A stretch of DNA of 64,000 bases from Fibrobacteria bacterium. Lineage in GTDB: Bacteria > Fibrobacterota > Fibrobacteria > UBA5070. The notes under the pieces are model-generated. The model was not told the DNA's origin. It saw only the letters and a list, made by a program, of their open reading frames with translations, and searched no databases. This document shows, piece by piece, positions 24,079-32,310 of this stretch (its first letter is position 1; each line of letters starts with the position of its first letter). The position numbers and the translations under genes are program-made. The stretch is taken from contig JACKCV010000001.1 in the NCBI GenBank assembly GCA_020633825.1, positions 931,001 through 995,000 on the forward strand, read 5' to 3'.

Positions 24079-24882
24079 TCAGGCGGGCTTGCGCTGGGCC
24101 TCTTCCTCGGCGAAGGAGAAGGAGATGGCGTGGTATCCGGCGTCGACATGGATGAGTTCGCCGGAGATGCCGCGAGCCATGTTCGAAACCAGGAAGGCCA
24201 CGGTGTCCCCGACTTCGTCGGTTCCCACGTTGCGATGCAAGGCCGAACGGTTCTCGGTGATGGTGAGCATCTTGTTGAAATCGCCGATGCCTTTGGCCGC
24301 CAGGGTGCGGATGGGGCCCGGGCTCACGGTGTTCACGCGGATGCCCAGCTTGCCCAGGTCGTGGGCGAGGTAGCGCACCGAGCACTCGAGGGCGGCCTTG
24401 GCGACGCCCATCACGTTGTAATGGGGAATCACCTTCTCGCCGCCGATGTAGGAAAGCGCGACGATGGATCCGTCGGGATTCATCACCGAGGCTGCATGGT
24501 GGGCCAGGGCCGCCAGGGAATAGGCGGAGATGTCCAGGGCGGTGGCGAAGCCGTCGCGGGACGTGTCCTGGAATTCGCCGTCGAGATCCTCGCGCTTGGC
24601 GAAGGCGATGGCATGGACCAGGAAGTCGATCTTGCCGAAGTCCTTCTCGATGGACGCGAAGAGGGAGGCGACCGATTCGTCCTTGGTGACGTCGCATTCG
24701 AAGGTGGTCGCGGTCTTGCCCTCTCCCTGGATGAGGGAGTCGAGGGAGGACTTCAGGCGCTCGCCCTGGTAGCTGAAGCAGAGTTCCGCACCCTGCTCCC
24801 AGCAAGATTTGGCGATGCCCCACGCGATGGAACGCTGGTTGGCGACGCCGGTGATGAGGCCCTTCTTGCCCTTGAGAATCAT
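24079..24882 (-). CDS. fabI: Enoyl-[acyl-carrier-protein] reductase FabI
   Basis: Catalyses the last reduction of each fatty-acid elongation cycle, using NADH. It is 267 residues long with a Rossmann fold: GLITGVANQRSIAWGIA at the start (FabI-type nucleotide loop), CDVTKDESV, LVHAIAFAKRE, and active-site Tyr145, Tyr155 and Lys162 in the Tyr-X6-Lys arrangement of FabI (SYIGGEKVIPHYNVMGVAKAALE region). RTLAAKGIGDF is the substrate-loop region. The ATG at 24882 has an AAGGAAA ribosome site. It lies 61 bases downstream of purA on the same strand and ends at a strong terminator. Confidence 0.96.
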   Translation of the reverse strand: MILKGKKGLITGVANQRSIAWGIAKSCWEQGAELCFSYQGERLKSSLDSLIQGEGKTATTFECDVTKDESVASLFASIEKDFGKIDFLVHAIAFAKREDLDGEFQDTSRDGFATALDISAYSLAALAHHAASVMNPDGSIVALSYIGGEKVIPHYNVMGVAKAALECSVRYLAHDLGKLGIRVNTVSPGPIRTLAAKGIGDFNKMLTITENRSALHRNVGTDEVGDTVAFLVSNMARGISGELIHVDAGYHAISFSFAEEEAQRKPA

Positions 24883-24943
24883 GGAGTTTCCTTGGAATGG
24901 GGGGCTCCGTCCCGCCTGGATCGGCGGGGCGGACTGGGGTGGA

Positions 24944-26221
24944 TCAGGGAAGGATGATGGCTTGGTCGCGGCGAGGGCCGGTGGAAACCATGGCGATGGG
25001 AGCGCCGACCAGTTCGGCCAGGCGTTCGAGGTATTTCTTCGCGTTCTCGGGGAGATCGGCCCAGGACACGGCCTTGGAGGTGTCCTGCATCCATCCTGGA
25101 AGCGTCTCGTACACGGGTTCGATCCGCGTGAAGTCTTTGACCTGGACCGGCAGATCCTCGATGGGCTGTCCGTCGATGGTGTATCCGGTGCAGACCTGGA
25201 TTTCCGGAAGCTGGTCGAGGATGTCGACCTTGGTGATGGCCAGTCCGGTGATCCCGTTGACACGCACGGCCTTGCGCACGACCATGGCGTCGAACCAGCC
25301 GCAGCGGCGGGGGCGTCCGGTGGTTGCACCGAATTCGCCGCCCCACTTGCGGATGCTGTCTCCCAGGGCTCCATCGAGCTCGGTGGGGAACGGGCCGTTG
25401 CCCACGCGGGTGGTGTAGGCTTTCACGACGCCGATCACGCTCTGGATGGCGGTGGGCCCCACCCCCGATCCACAGCAGGCGGAGCCGGCGATGGTGTTGG
25501 AGCTGGTGACGTAGGGGTACGAGCCGTGGTCGACGTCGAGGATGGTGCCCTGGGCGCCCTCGAACAGCAGGTGCTTGCCGGCCTTCATGGCCTTCTCGAG
25601 AAGCAGGGCGGCATTGGCCACGAAGGGCTGGAGCTTGCGTCCGAATTCGAGATACTCGGCCACGATCGGAGCGGCCTGGAGGGGTTCCACCCCGTACACC
25701 TTGGTGAACAGGACGTTCTTCTCCTCGAGGATCTGCTCGACCTTGGCCGGCAGGTTCTCGGGGTCGAGAAGGTCGCACAGGCGGATGCCGGATCGGGCCA
25801 CCTTGTCGACGTAGGCGGGGCCGATGCCGCGTCCCGTGGTGCCGATGGCGTTCTTGCCGGCGGCGGCTTCCTTGGCCTTGTCGAGCTGCACGTGCCAAGG
25901 CATCACGATCTGCATGTTGTCGGCGAGCCACAAGCGACCGCGGACATCGAAGCCGCGTTCCTCGATCTCGGAGATCTCGAGCAGGAGCTGGGCCGGATCC
26001 AGGACGACGCCGTTTCCGATCACGCAGACCTTGGTGGGACGCATGATGGCCGATGGAATCAGATGGAAGACGAATTCCTGATCCCCCACCACGACGGTGT
26101 GTCCCGCATTCGCGCCACCCTGGAAGCGGATCACCACATCCGCGTGTTCGGCCAGGACGTCGATGACCTTGGCCTTGCCCTCGTCACCCCACTGGGAGCC
26201 GACGACGATCGTGTTCTTCAT
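24944..26221 (-). CDS. purA: Adenylosuccinate synthetase PurA
   Basis: First committed step from IMP to AMP, GTP-dependent. The 425-residue protein shows MKNTIVVGSQWGDEGKAKVID at the N-terminus (P-loop equivalent, with catalytic Asp and Lys), GGANAGHTVV with the catalytic His, and GIGPAYVDKVARSGIR. It also has FEGAQGTILDVDHGSYPYVTSSN, GRPRRCGWFDA, and the GTP-base motif TKVDILDQL near residue 325. I chose ATG 26221 (ribosome site GGAGA) rather than upstream in-frame codons because family members begin with this motif. Confidence 0.97.
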   Translation of the reverse strand: MKNTIVVGSQWGDEGKAKVIDVLAEHADVVIRFQGGANAGHTVVVGDQEFVFHLIPSAIMRPTKVCVIGNGVVLDPAQLLLEISEIEERGFDVRGRLWLADNMQIVMPWHVQLDKAKEAAAGKNAIGTTGRGIGPAYVDKVARSGIRLCDLLDPENLPAKVEQILEEKNVLFTKVYGVEPLQAAPIVAEYLEFGRKLQPFVANAALLLEKAMKAGKHLLFEGAQGTILDVDHGSYPYVTSSNTIAGSACCGSGVGPTAIQSVIGVVKAYTTRVGNGPFPTELDGALGDSIRKWGGEFGATTGRPRRCGWFDAMVVRKAVRVNGITGLAITKVDILDQLPEIQVCTGYTIDGQPIEDLPVQVKDFTRIEPVYETLPGWMQDTSKAVSWADLPENAKKYLERLAELVGAPIAMVSTGPRRDQAIILP

Positions 26222-26325
26222 GATGCTCTCCGCGGGTACTGCACGCACCCGCACCACGGTACCGGACGCCCGGACCGAAAGGGCGAAAAACTACCAATAA
26301 ATCCGTGCCTTCGGGAGCGGTGCTG

Positions 26326-27225
26326 TCACGCGGCCGAATTGCCGCGCGGACGGGGTGCGGGGCGACGGGCTCCCTCGAGAAGCGCTTCCAATCGGTCGGC
26401 GACCATCGAGGAGAGCTGCGGATGGGTCGAGAGCGCCGGCTTCCAGAATCCGAGGGGGCGGACGTTGTGCACTTGCAGCCCTTTGGCGTCGCGTGCCAGA
26501 TCCACCACGGTGGGATCCAGCCCGAAGGCGAAGGCCGCCCCCAAGGCCAGATCCTTCTCCTGGGTGGAGACGGTCACGGGAACATGTTCGGTGGCATCGA
26601 TCCCCGGCGTTCCGTCCCGCCAAGCCGCGACCACCTCTGCGCCCAGGACCAGGAGGGATGTGATTCCACCATGGATCTCCCGAACCAGCACGAAGGGCCC
26701 CATGGGGTAGTTCTGCCAAAGTTCTTCCAGGCGATCGCGGGTACCGTTGCCTTGGGAAACCCACTCCACCTCGGGAACGGGAGCCCCTTCCGGAGCCCGG
26801 AACACGGCGCCTTTCTGGGTGCGCACGAAATCCCAGGCGTCGTCGAGGTTCTCCCCGACGTAATGGTCGATGACCGAGACACCGGCGCGATGCAGACGCA
26901 GGAGCATCCGGGTCGGATCCCAGGCCATCTGGATGCCCCGGGGATCCGGGATCACGGGGAGCCCGGCAACGGACAATTCCTCGAGGAGACCGCGTCTCCA
27001 CTCGAAAAGTTCGGGGTCTAGCTTGCCGCAGAGGGTGGTGGCGACCAAACCACCCAAGCGGGACCATTCCCCTCTGGTCCAGTCGTCGTGCTGGAGCGTC
27101 CCGCGTTCATCGAAGCGGAATGCTTGGGGAAGGAACCAGACGGGCTTGCGGCCCGCCTCGACAAAGGCGCGCAACAGCGACCCGGCGTGAACGTCCCAGA
27201 GGGGTGCGACCAGGCCTGTGCGCAT
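26326..27225 (-). CDS. ATP-grasp-like protein of unknown function
   Basis: A 299-residue protein with the outline of an ATP-grasp enzyme. The N-terminal region is MRTGLVAPLWDVHAGSLLRAFVEAG; the central one is RGLLEELSVAGLPVIPDPRGIQMAWDPTRMLLRLHRAGVSV, a pre-ATP-grasp helix followed by a typical choose-a-target segment. Then come GAVFRAPEGAPVPEVEWV, GPFVLVREIHGGITSLLVLGAEVVAAW, and a C-terminal part (VVDLARDAKGLQVHNVRPLGFWKP). The ATP-binding lysines and Mg ligands are not all evident, so activity is uncertain. It follows rpmG by 44 bases on the same strand. RimK- or glutathione-synthetase-like ligases are the closest resemblance; the substrate is unknown. Confidence 0.5.
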   Translation of the reverse strand: MRTGLVAPLWDVHAGSLLRAFVEAGRKPVWFLPQAFRFDERGTLQHDDWTRGEWSRLGGLVATTLCGKLDPELFEWRRGLLEELSVAGLPVIPDPRGIQMAWDPTRMLLRLHRAGVSVIDHYVGENLDDAWDFVRTQKGAVFRAPEGAPVPEVEWVSQGNGTRDRLEELWQNYPMGPFVLVREIHGGITSLLVLGAEVVAAWRDGTPGIDATEHVPVTVSTQEKDLALGAAFAFGLDPTVVDLARDAKGLQVHNVRPLGFWKPALSTHPQLSSMVADRLEALLEGARRPAPRPRGNSAA

Positions 27226-27269
27226 GGGGGGTAGGCCCTCGCCGGAGCGAGGATCGGGACGAGTCCCGA

Positions 27270-27437
27270 TCAGACCTTCTTCGCGGTGTGTTCGGTGTGG
27301 CGCTGGAGCTTGGGGCAGTACTTCTTGAAGACCTTGCCCTTGATGGTCTTGTTCAGGACCACGGTGTAGTTCTGCATCTTGGTCTCTTTGCAAACCAGGA
27401 AGTAGATCTCCTTGCCGCTCTTCTTCTTCGCTGCCAT
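27270..27437 (-). CDS. rpmG: Ribosomal protein L33
   Basis: A 55-residue 50S subunit protein: MAAKKKSGKEIYFLVCKETKMQNYTVV then KVFKKYCPKLQRHTEH. In zinc-binding L33 two Cys pairs are present; here only one Cys of each pair remains, so it is a zinc-free form that still shows the ancestral layout. ATG 27437 has AAGGA about nine bases upstream. The gene stands apart from the usual secE-nusG neighbourhood. Confidence 0.93.
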   Translation of the reverse strand: MAAKKKSGKEIYFLVCKETKMQNYTVVLNKTIKGKVFKKYCPKLQRHTEHTAKKV

Positions 27438-27849
27438 GGCATTGTATCCTTGAAAATCGTGAAGGGGCAGGAATTTAGACCCTTCACGCCTCCCTTGCAA
27501 GTGAGGGATTTCGAAACCTCCTCGCGGCAAGGGGGGCGAAGGACAGGTTTCGGGTCCGGGCCGATGCGTCCGGGTGCCCGAGGATTGCCGCGATTCGCCC
27601 TCGCGCCGGGTCTCCGCGTGGCCGTTCCGTCCAGGATCGGTCCGGGATCTCCCGTGGTCCGGGCGGGGTGCTCCCGCGGAGGGGAAGGGGGGGACGGTTT
27701 CCGTCGGAGTCCGCCGCGGCCTCGGTGCGAAAGAAAACACCTTCCCACCCGGGGTATTCACGGAGTACAATGGGAAAGACGGATTCCCGGATACGGCATC
27801 CACCGATGCGTCCCGATTCGAAACACGAAGCGCACCAAGGAGACAGATC
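27438..27849. other. 412-bp divergent intergenic region
   Basis: No convincing coding frame lies between rpmG (minus) and the ankyrin lipoprotein (plus). An inverted repeat upstream of rpmG, GTGAAGGG (27459-27466) and CCCTTCAC (27480-27487), has a 13-base spacer. A TACAAT hexamer at 27766-27771 could be the -10 for the ankyrin gene, but no good -35 precedes it. Confidence 0.4.
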
Positions 27850-28473
27850 ATGTTCCGTTCCCGCACCCTCGCCCTGGCCTTGATGGTCGGATTCGCCCTC
27901 ACCGGTTGCGAAAAGAAAGCTCCGGTCAACGACGCCGGGATGAGCCCCGACATGGTTCGCGCCATCGTGCAGGGCAAGGACGCCGAGGTCAGTCGGCTCC
28001 TCGACGCGGGAGAGGCCGTGGATGCCCTCCAGAACGGCCAGACCGCCTTGTGCATCGCCGCCATGAACAACAAGCTTTCCATCATGGGGGTCCTCATCGC
28101 CAAGGGGGCAAACGTCAACCACGCCACGCAGATCGACGGAACCACTCCGCTGATGTACGCCGCCAAGAGCGGTTCGATCGACGCCGTGAAGACCCTCCTG
28201 GCCCAGGGGGCCAAGATCGACGCCCAGGACAAGGTCGGAGCCACCGCCCTCCACTACGCCGTGATGGGCGGAAGCATCGCCGTGGCCGAGGAGCTCCTCA
28301 CCCGCGAGCCCAAGTTGGCCGGCATGTCCACCAACCCCGGCATCAGCCCTGTCATCCTGGCCATCAACATGATGGTCCAGCCGAACGCGTCCAAGAACGA
28401 TTCCGACATGGCCAAGTACCTGAAGAAGCTCTACGGCATCGGAGCCGACACGCTCAAGCCCACCGTCCAGTGA
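27850..28473 (+). CDS. Ankyrin-repeat lipoprotein
   Basis: A 207-residue exported protein. The lipoprotein signal MFRSRTLALALMVGFALTGC puts Cys at residue 20, followed by KKAP. Residues of about 35-180 form four ankyrin repeats: DAEVSRLLDAGEAVDALQNGQTALCIAAMNN, MGVLIAKGANVNHATQIDGTTPLMYAAKSG, VKTLLAQGAKIDAQDKVGATALHYAVMGG, VAEELLTREPKL. A protein-protein contact role in the periplasm or at the outer membrane is likely; the partner is unknown. A good ribosome site (AAGGAG) precedes the ATG. A strong hairpin follows the stop. Confidence 0.85.
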   Translation: MFRSRTLALALMVGFALTGCEKKAPVNDAGMSPDMVRAIVQGKDAEVSRLLDAGEAVDALQNGQTALCIAAMNNKLSIMGVLIAKGANVNHATQIDGTTPLMYAAKSGSIDAVKTLLAQGAKIDAQDKVGATALHYAVMGGSIAVAEELLTREPKLAGMSTNPGISPVILAINMMVQPNASKNDSDMAKYLKKLYGIGADTLKPTVQ

Positions 28474-28480
28474 GCCTCGA

Positions 28481-28514
28481 CCCCCTCGAAGCCCCTTCCG
28501 GGGCTCGAGGGGGA
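28481..28514 (+). terminator. Hairpin after the ankyrin lipoprotein gene
   Basis: CCCCCTCGA-A-GCCCC pairs with GGGGC-TCGAGGGGG across a TTCC loop, with one bulged A. The stem is long and GC-rich and begins 8 bases after the stop. The tail (ATCCTTGAA) is only weakly U-rich. Confidence 0.65.
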
Positions 28515-28568
28515 TCCTTGAACGGGAAGATGGGCCAAGCCCTCCGGGCGGACTAGATTTCCTCGTCC

Positions 28569-29789
28569 ATGCCCTCCTTCTGGCTCCGCCCCTTTTCCGA
28601 TCCGCGAATGCTTGGAGGACTTGCCCTCTTCCTGAGTTTCGGGGCTTGGGTGAACATCCAGTACAACTCGTACCTCTTCGAGGCACGGGGGCTGGCGCCC
28701 GCCCAGATCGGATTCGTGAACGCCCTCGGGTCGCTGGCCGCCCTGTTCAGCCCGTTGCTGGCCGGTTGGTGGGCCGACCGTTCCGGTCGACCGATCCTCG
28801 TCCTGGGGCTGTATTTCTCCATCGCCGCGACGCTGATCGCGACCCTTCCGCATCTGACGGGTTTCGTCGCCCTGTCGGCAGGGTACTTCCTGATGCAGGT
28901 GGCGGTCCTTCCCATCGCCCCGCTGTCCCAGTCGATCGTGCTGCTGCGATCCAGTCGATCCCAGGGGGACTTCCTGGCCTTGCGGGCCATGGGAACCCTG
29001 GGTTTCTTCCTCACCACCCTGGTGCTCGCCTCGACCCTCACCGCCGAACGACTTCCCGTCGCCTACGCCTGCATGGGAGCGTTCCTGGTGGTATCCATCC
29101 CGGCCTACCGGGCCCTGCCCGAGCCCTCCAGGCCCCGTCGCTCCATCCACCTGCCCCTGCGGGAAGTGGTGTCGTGCCTGTGGAAGCCGGGACTGCGCGT
29201 GGTCTACTGGGGAGGAGGGTTCGCATTCCTGGCAAGCTCCATGGCGGGCTCGGTGCTGGGCAACCTGGTGACCGGCCCCCTGGGCGGGGAGCCGCGCGAC
29301 ATTTCCCGGGCCTGGGCTCTGGCGACGGGATTCGAAATCGCGCTGATCTTCGCGGCGATCCCCTTCCTGCGACGTTTCGGGGTTCGCGCGCTGGTGCTCG
29401 GCGGCATCCTCTCGATGGTGGTCCGGTGGGCGGCGGCGGGGTTGGCTCCCAACTACGGAGTCTTCCTCGGGACCCAGGTCCTCCACGGCCTGATGGTCGC
29501 GGGATTGTTCACCGGGCAGAACCTGTTCCTGGCGCGACTTCTCCCCCCCGAGAGGGTGGCCAGCGGAGCGGCCCTGGCCAGCGCCCTCAATGGCGGGGTG
29601 ATGAGCACTCTCGGGACGTTCCTTGCCGGATGGATCTGGCAGGTGTGGGACTTGCGCACCGTCTACCTGGTGGCGGCGGTCATCTCGCTGCTCGCCTTCT
29701 TCTTCTTCCTGCGGTTCGCTCCCCATCCGCGGGGGGAGGAAACGGTCGACGCCATTCCGGACGCCGTGGTGGAGACCGAACCGCAATAG
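28569..29789 (+). CDS. Major facilitator transporter, MFS_1-like family
   Basis: A 406-residue inner-membrane transporter with about 12 hydrophobic segments. The N-terminus (LALFLSFGAWVNIQYNSYLFEARGLAPAQIG) and the loop GWWADRSGRPIL (MFS motif A, between helices 2 and 3) resemble the LacY/nucleoside:H+ symporter-like group. The C-terminal half has LLPPERVASGAALASALNGG, typical of the same group. The substrate cannot be told from sequence. It is a single gene between two hairpins, so it is likely expressed alone. Confidence 0.85.
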   Translation: MPSFWLRPFSDPRMLGGLALFLSFGAWVNIQYNSYLFEARGLAPAQIGFVNALGSLAALFSPLLAGWWADRSGRPILVLGLYFSIAATLIATLPHLTGFVALSAGYFLMQVAVLPIAPLSQSIVLLRSSRSQGDFLALRAMGTLGFFLTTLVLASTLTAERLPVAYACMGAFLVVSIPAYRALPEPSRPRRSIHLPLREVVSCLWKPGLRVVYWGGGFAFLASSMAGSVLGNLVTGPLGGEPRDISRAWALATGFEIALIFAAIPFLRRFGVRALVLGGILSMVVRWAAAGLAPNYGVFLGTQVLHGLMVAGLFTGQNLFLARLLPPERVASGAALASALNGGVMSTLGTFLAGWIWQVWDLRTVYLVAAVISLLAFFFFLRFAPHPRGEETVDAIPDAVVETEPQ

Positions 29790-29810
29790 CTCCCCTCCTC
29801 ATGGGGGAGC
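29789..29810. terminator. Hairpin between convergent MFS and DinB genes
   Basis: GCTCCCC (29789-29795) pairs with GGGGAGC (29804-29810) around an eight-base loop, beginning at the last base of the MFS stop codon. No U-tract follows. It probably ends one or both convergent transcripts. Confidence 0.45.
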
Positions 29811-29834
29811 CGAGCCCCCATCCGGGGATTGGGT

Positions 29835-30368
29835 TCAGATGTCCTGGAAGGAAACCCCTCGCGAGCCGCGACGGCTGGCGTCCCGGGCGAGTTCGGCGGT
29901 TCTGCCCAGTTGCAGCAGGTGCCGGTTGTCGTGGGCATGGAGGAACAGGACGGTTTCCACGACGGTTTGGGAACCGCGCACGGAATGGAGGTAGTGGCGC
30001 GACCATTCCTCGTCGGAAAGGGGTGCCAGCAGGTGGACCGTCGCCTGGCGGAGCGCCTGGAAGACGTGGAGGGAATCCCCCACGGGGAGGTCGTTCCAGC
30101 GCTGGGCCGAAACCCAGGCATCCTGGTTGAAGGATCCGGCGCTTTGGCCGGGCTCGGCCAACGCCAACCGGATGCGCCAGGCGAAGGCGATCTCGGCGTC
30201 GACCAGATGACCCATGATTTCCGCGCAACTCCAAGCCTTCTCCTGGGGGCGCCAGACCCGCTCGAAATGCGACAGCTCGTCGAAGATCTGCACGAGTTGG
30301 GCATGGGTGGAGGAAAGGTCTGCGAGGGTCGCTCTCGCCTTGGCGACGGTCGGCAAGGAGTTCGTCAT
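29835..30368 (-). CDS. DinB-like metal-dependent four-helix protein
   Basis: A 177-residue DinB/YfiT-superfamily protein. The likely metal ligands are His54 (MGHLVDAE), His146 and His150 (LHAHDNRHLLQLG). The arginine-tryptophan region WRPQEKAWSCAEIM is typical. Members include thiol transferases (bacillithiol or mycothiol type) and damage-inducible proteins; the exact reaction is not predictable here. It is followed 55 bases upstream on the same strand by the RNase HI fusion gene and may be cotranscribed with it. Confidence 0.85.
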   Translation of the reverse strand: MTNSLPTVAKARATLADLSSTHAQLVQIFDELSHFERVWRPQEKAWSCAEIMGHLVDAEIAFAWRIRLALAEPGQSAGSFNQDAWVSAQRWNDLPVGDSLHVFQALRQATVHLLAPLSDEEWSRHYLHSVRGSQTVVETVLFLHAHDNRHLLQLGRTAELARDASRRGSRGVSFQDI

Positions 30369-30423
30369 GATTCAAACATACCTCTCCGGATGGTCCGCCG
30401 TGGATGCCGCGGACCCGGGAGAT

Positions 30424-31086
30424 TCAGCCGTGCCGATCGGGTTCCAGGGAGTCGCCCCGGGCGGCCGCGACGGCGAGCTTGTCGCACCGTTCGTTGTTGC
30501 GGTTGCCGGCGTGGCCCTCGACCCACTGGAAGCGGATGCGCTTGCCCGCCATGGCGGCCAGCATCTCCTGCCAGAGATCGATGTTCTTCACTTCGCCGCC
30601 GTCGGCCTTGCGCCATCCCTTGCGGGCCCAGCCGTCGACCCACTTCTTCGTGATGGCGTCGACGACATAGCGCGAATCCGTGTGCAGGACGGCCTGCCCC
30701 CCCTTCGGGACGCGTTCGAGGGCGGCGATGGCTCCCCGCATTTCCATGCGATTGTTGGTCGTGTTGCGGAATCCGCGGGAGTCGGTCTCCTCGCCTTCGG
30801 GTCCTTGGACCACGATTCCCCACCCCCCCGGGCCGGGATTCCCGGAGCAGGCTCCGTCGGCCCAGAGCTTCCAGGTTCCGTCGAAGGCGGCAGGGGGCGC
30901 GTCGGGAGCGGACGATGGGGGGGGCTCCTCCCGGGCGGAGGATCGGGGAGACGCCGCGCGGGGCGTCGGAACCTTCTCGGCGATCCAGGAGGCCACCAGG
31001 GCTTGGGGAGTCCGGCCTCGCAATGCCGCGAAGGCCTCGAGACGTTCGGAAAGGTCGTCGGGCAGGTCGATTTGGAGTGTGGTCAT
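30424..31086 (-). CDS. rnhA: Ribonuclease HI with N-terminal ribbon-helix-helix domain
   Basis: A 220-residue fusion. Residues 1-40 (TTLQIDLPDDLSERLEAFAALRGRTPQALVASWIAEKV) have the strand-helix-helix pattern of CopG/RHH DNA-binding domains. A Pro/Ala/Ser linker of about 28 residues follows. Residues 70-215 are RNase HI with the full catalytic set Asp77, Glu115, Asp137 and Asp202, plus His192 in EGHAGNRNNE. RNase HI degrades RNA in RNA-DNA hybrids. Many RNase HI enzymes carry an N-terminal hybrid-binding domain; here an RHH-like one takes its place, which could tether the enzyme to DNA. The start ATG 31086 was chosen because it begins the RHH strand. Confidence 0.9.
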   Translation of the reverse strand: MTTLQIDLPDDLSERLEAFAALRGRTPQALVASWIAEKVPTPRAASPRSSAREEPPPSSAPDAPPAAFDGTWKLWADGACSGNPGPGGWGIVVQGPEGEETDSRGFRNTTNNRMEMRGAIAALERVPKGGQAVLHTDSRYVVDAITKKWVDGWARKGWRKADGGEVKNIDLWQEMLAAMAGKRIRFQWVEGHAGNRNNERCDKLAVAAARGDSLEPDRHG

Positions 31087-31187
31087 GATGGGTGCCCGCA
31101 AAGTTAACCCGGGTTTCCGCCGGGGGAGCATTCTCCGCGGGGTCAACCCTCCCGAGTTGGCCGCCGGGGAGCTAGTATTGGAACACC

Positions 31188-32300
31188 ATGCAGTTCACCG
31201 TCGCCAAGTCCGCTCTCCTCGAGGCCCTGCAGATCTGTAGCTCCGCCGTGCCTGGCAAAAGCACGCTTCCGATCCTGCAGAACTTCCTCCTGACCGCCCA
31301 AAACGGGGAACTCCTCGTCACGGCCACCGATCTCGATCTCGGCGTCCGCATGGCGATCGCTGTCGATCTGCGTCAGGCAGGCGACATCGTCGTTCCTGCG
31401 CGCTCCCTCGTCGACATCGTCCGCGAACTCCCGGATCTGCCCGTCGAGTTCGCCGTGAAGGATTTCCACCTGGTCATCCGTTCCGAGGGAGGCTTCAGTT
31501 GCCGCCTGGCGGGTGTGGATGCCGCCGAGTTCCCGGCGCTTCCGGTTCTCGAAGACGAAGGGGGATTCACCATCCCTTCCGGCGTCATGCGGAATCTTTC
31601 CGACCGCACCTTGTTCGCGGTTTCCAACGACCAGACCCGCCTCTCGCTCAACGGCGTCTACTGGGAACCCCAGCAGAACGGGCGCATGGCCATGGTGGCC
31701 ACCGACGGGCATCGTCTCGGATTCGCCACCGCCGAATCCAGCGAGGGTGGACTGACCCACGGGGTCATCGTTCCCCCCAAGGCCATCAACCAGGTCCTGC
31801 GCGTGGCCGTGGGCGACGAGACCTTGATCGATGTGCACCTCGCCGACGGGTCGGCCCGCTTCCGATCGGGTGTGGTCGAGATCTTCACCAAGTTGATCGA
31901 GGGGCCCTACCCCAATTACGGCCAGGTCGTTCCCAAGGCCTCCGCGCGCGCCGCCACGGTGCATCGCGATGAGTTCGCCTCCATCGTCCGCCGCGTGGCG
32001 ACCTTGGCCAATCGCAACACCCGCCAGGTCCGCCTGTCGTTCGCTCCCGGTCGTCTCGAGGTCTCCGCCCAGAACCTCGACCTCGGCGGCGAGGGGCGCG
32101 ATTCCGTTTCCGTGGAGTACGCCGGTGAGCCGTTCGACATCGGGTTCAACGCGGCCTACCTGCTGGAGATCCTCAAACTCATCGAGACTCCCCAAGTCCG
32201 TCTCAAGATGAACCAGCCCACCCAGGCTTGCGTCCTGGAGCCGGCCCTCGAAGCTCCGGAGAACTTCTTCATCCTGATGCCCCTGCGCCTTTCCGACTGA
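31188..32300 (+). CDS. dnaN: DNA polymerase III beta sliding clamp
   Basis: A 370-residue ring-forming processivity clamp with three repeated domains. It begins MQFTVAKSALLEALQICSSAVPGKSTLPILQNFLL and contains LVTATDLDLGVRM, VVPARSLVDIVRELP, FPALP, ATDGHRLGFA, and the C-terminal FFILMPLRLS that lines the peptide-binding pocket. The final motif departs slightly from the usual YVIMPMRL. recF follows after 10 bases and dciA after that, the classic replication-gene order, but dnaA is not upstream. Confidence 0.97.
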   Translation: MQFTVAKSALLEALQICSSAVPGKSTLPILQNFLLTAQNGELLVTATDLDLGVRMAIAVDLRQAGDIVVPARSLVDIVRELPDLPVEFAVKDFHLVIRSEGGFSCRLAGVDAAEFPALPVLEDEGGFTIPSGVMRNLSDRTLFAVSNDQTRLSLNGVYWEPQQNGRMAMVATDGHRLGFATAESSEGGLTHGVIVPPKAINQVLRVAVGDETLIDVHLADGSARFRSGVVEIFTKLIEGPYPNYGQVVPKASARAATVHRDEFASIVRRVATLANRNTRQVRLSFAPGRLEVSAQNLDLGGEGRDSVSVEYAGEPFDIGFNAAYLLEILKLIETPQVRLKMNQPTQACVLEPALEAPENFFILMPLRLSD

Positions 32301-32310
32301 GGCGGCGCCG

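Noticed and set aside
27483..27530. tRNA-like fragment upstream of rpmG (anticodon-like CTTGCAA loop and a TTTCGAAA motif)
   Set aside because: The anticodon-like stem is imperfect, the T-arm loop does not fit, and no acceptor stem or D-arm can be drawn.
31087..31187. Replication origin in the gap before dnaN
   Set aside because: Only 101 bases, GC-rich, with no DnaA-box (TTATCCACA-like) cluster and no dnaA gene.
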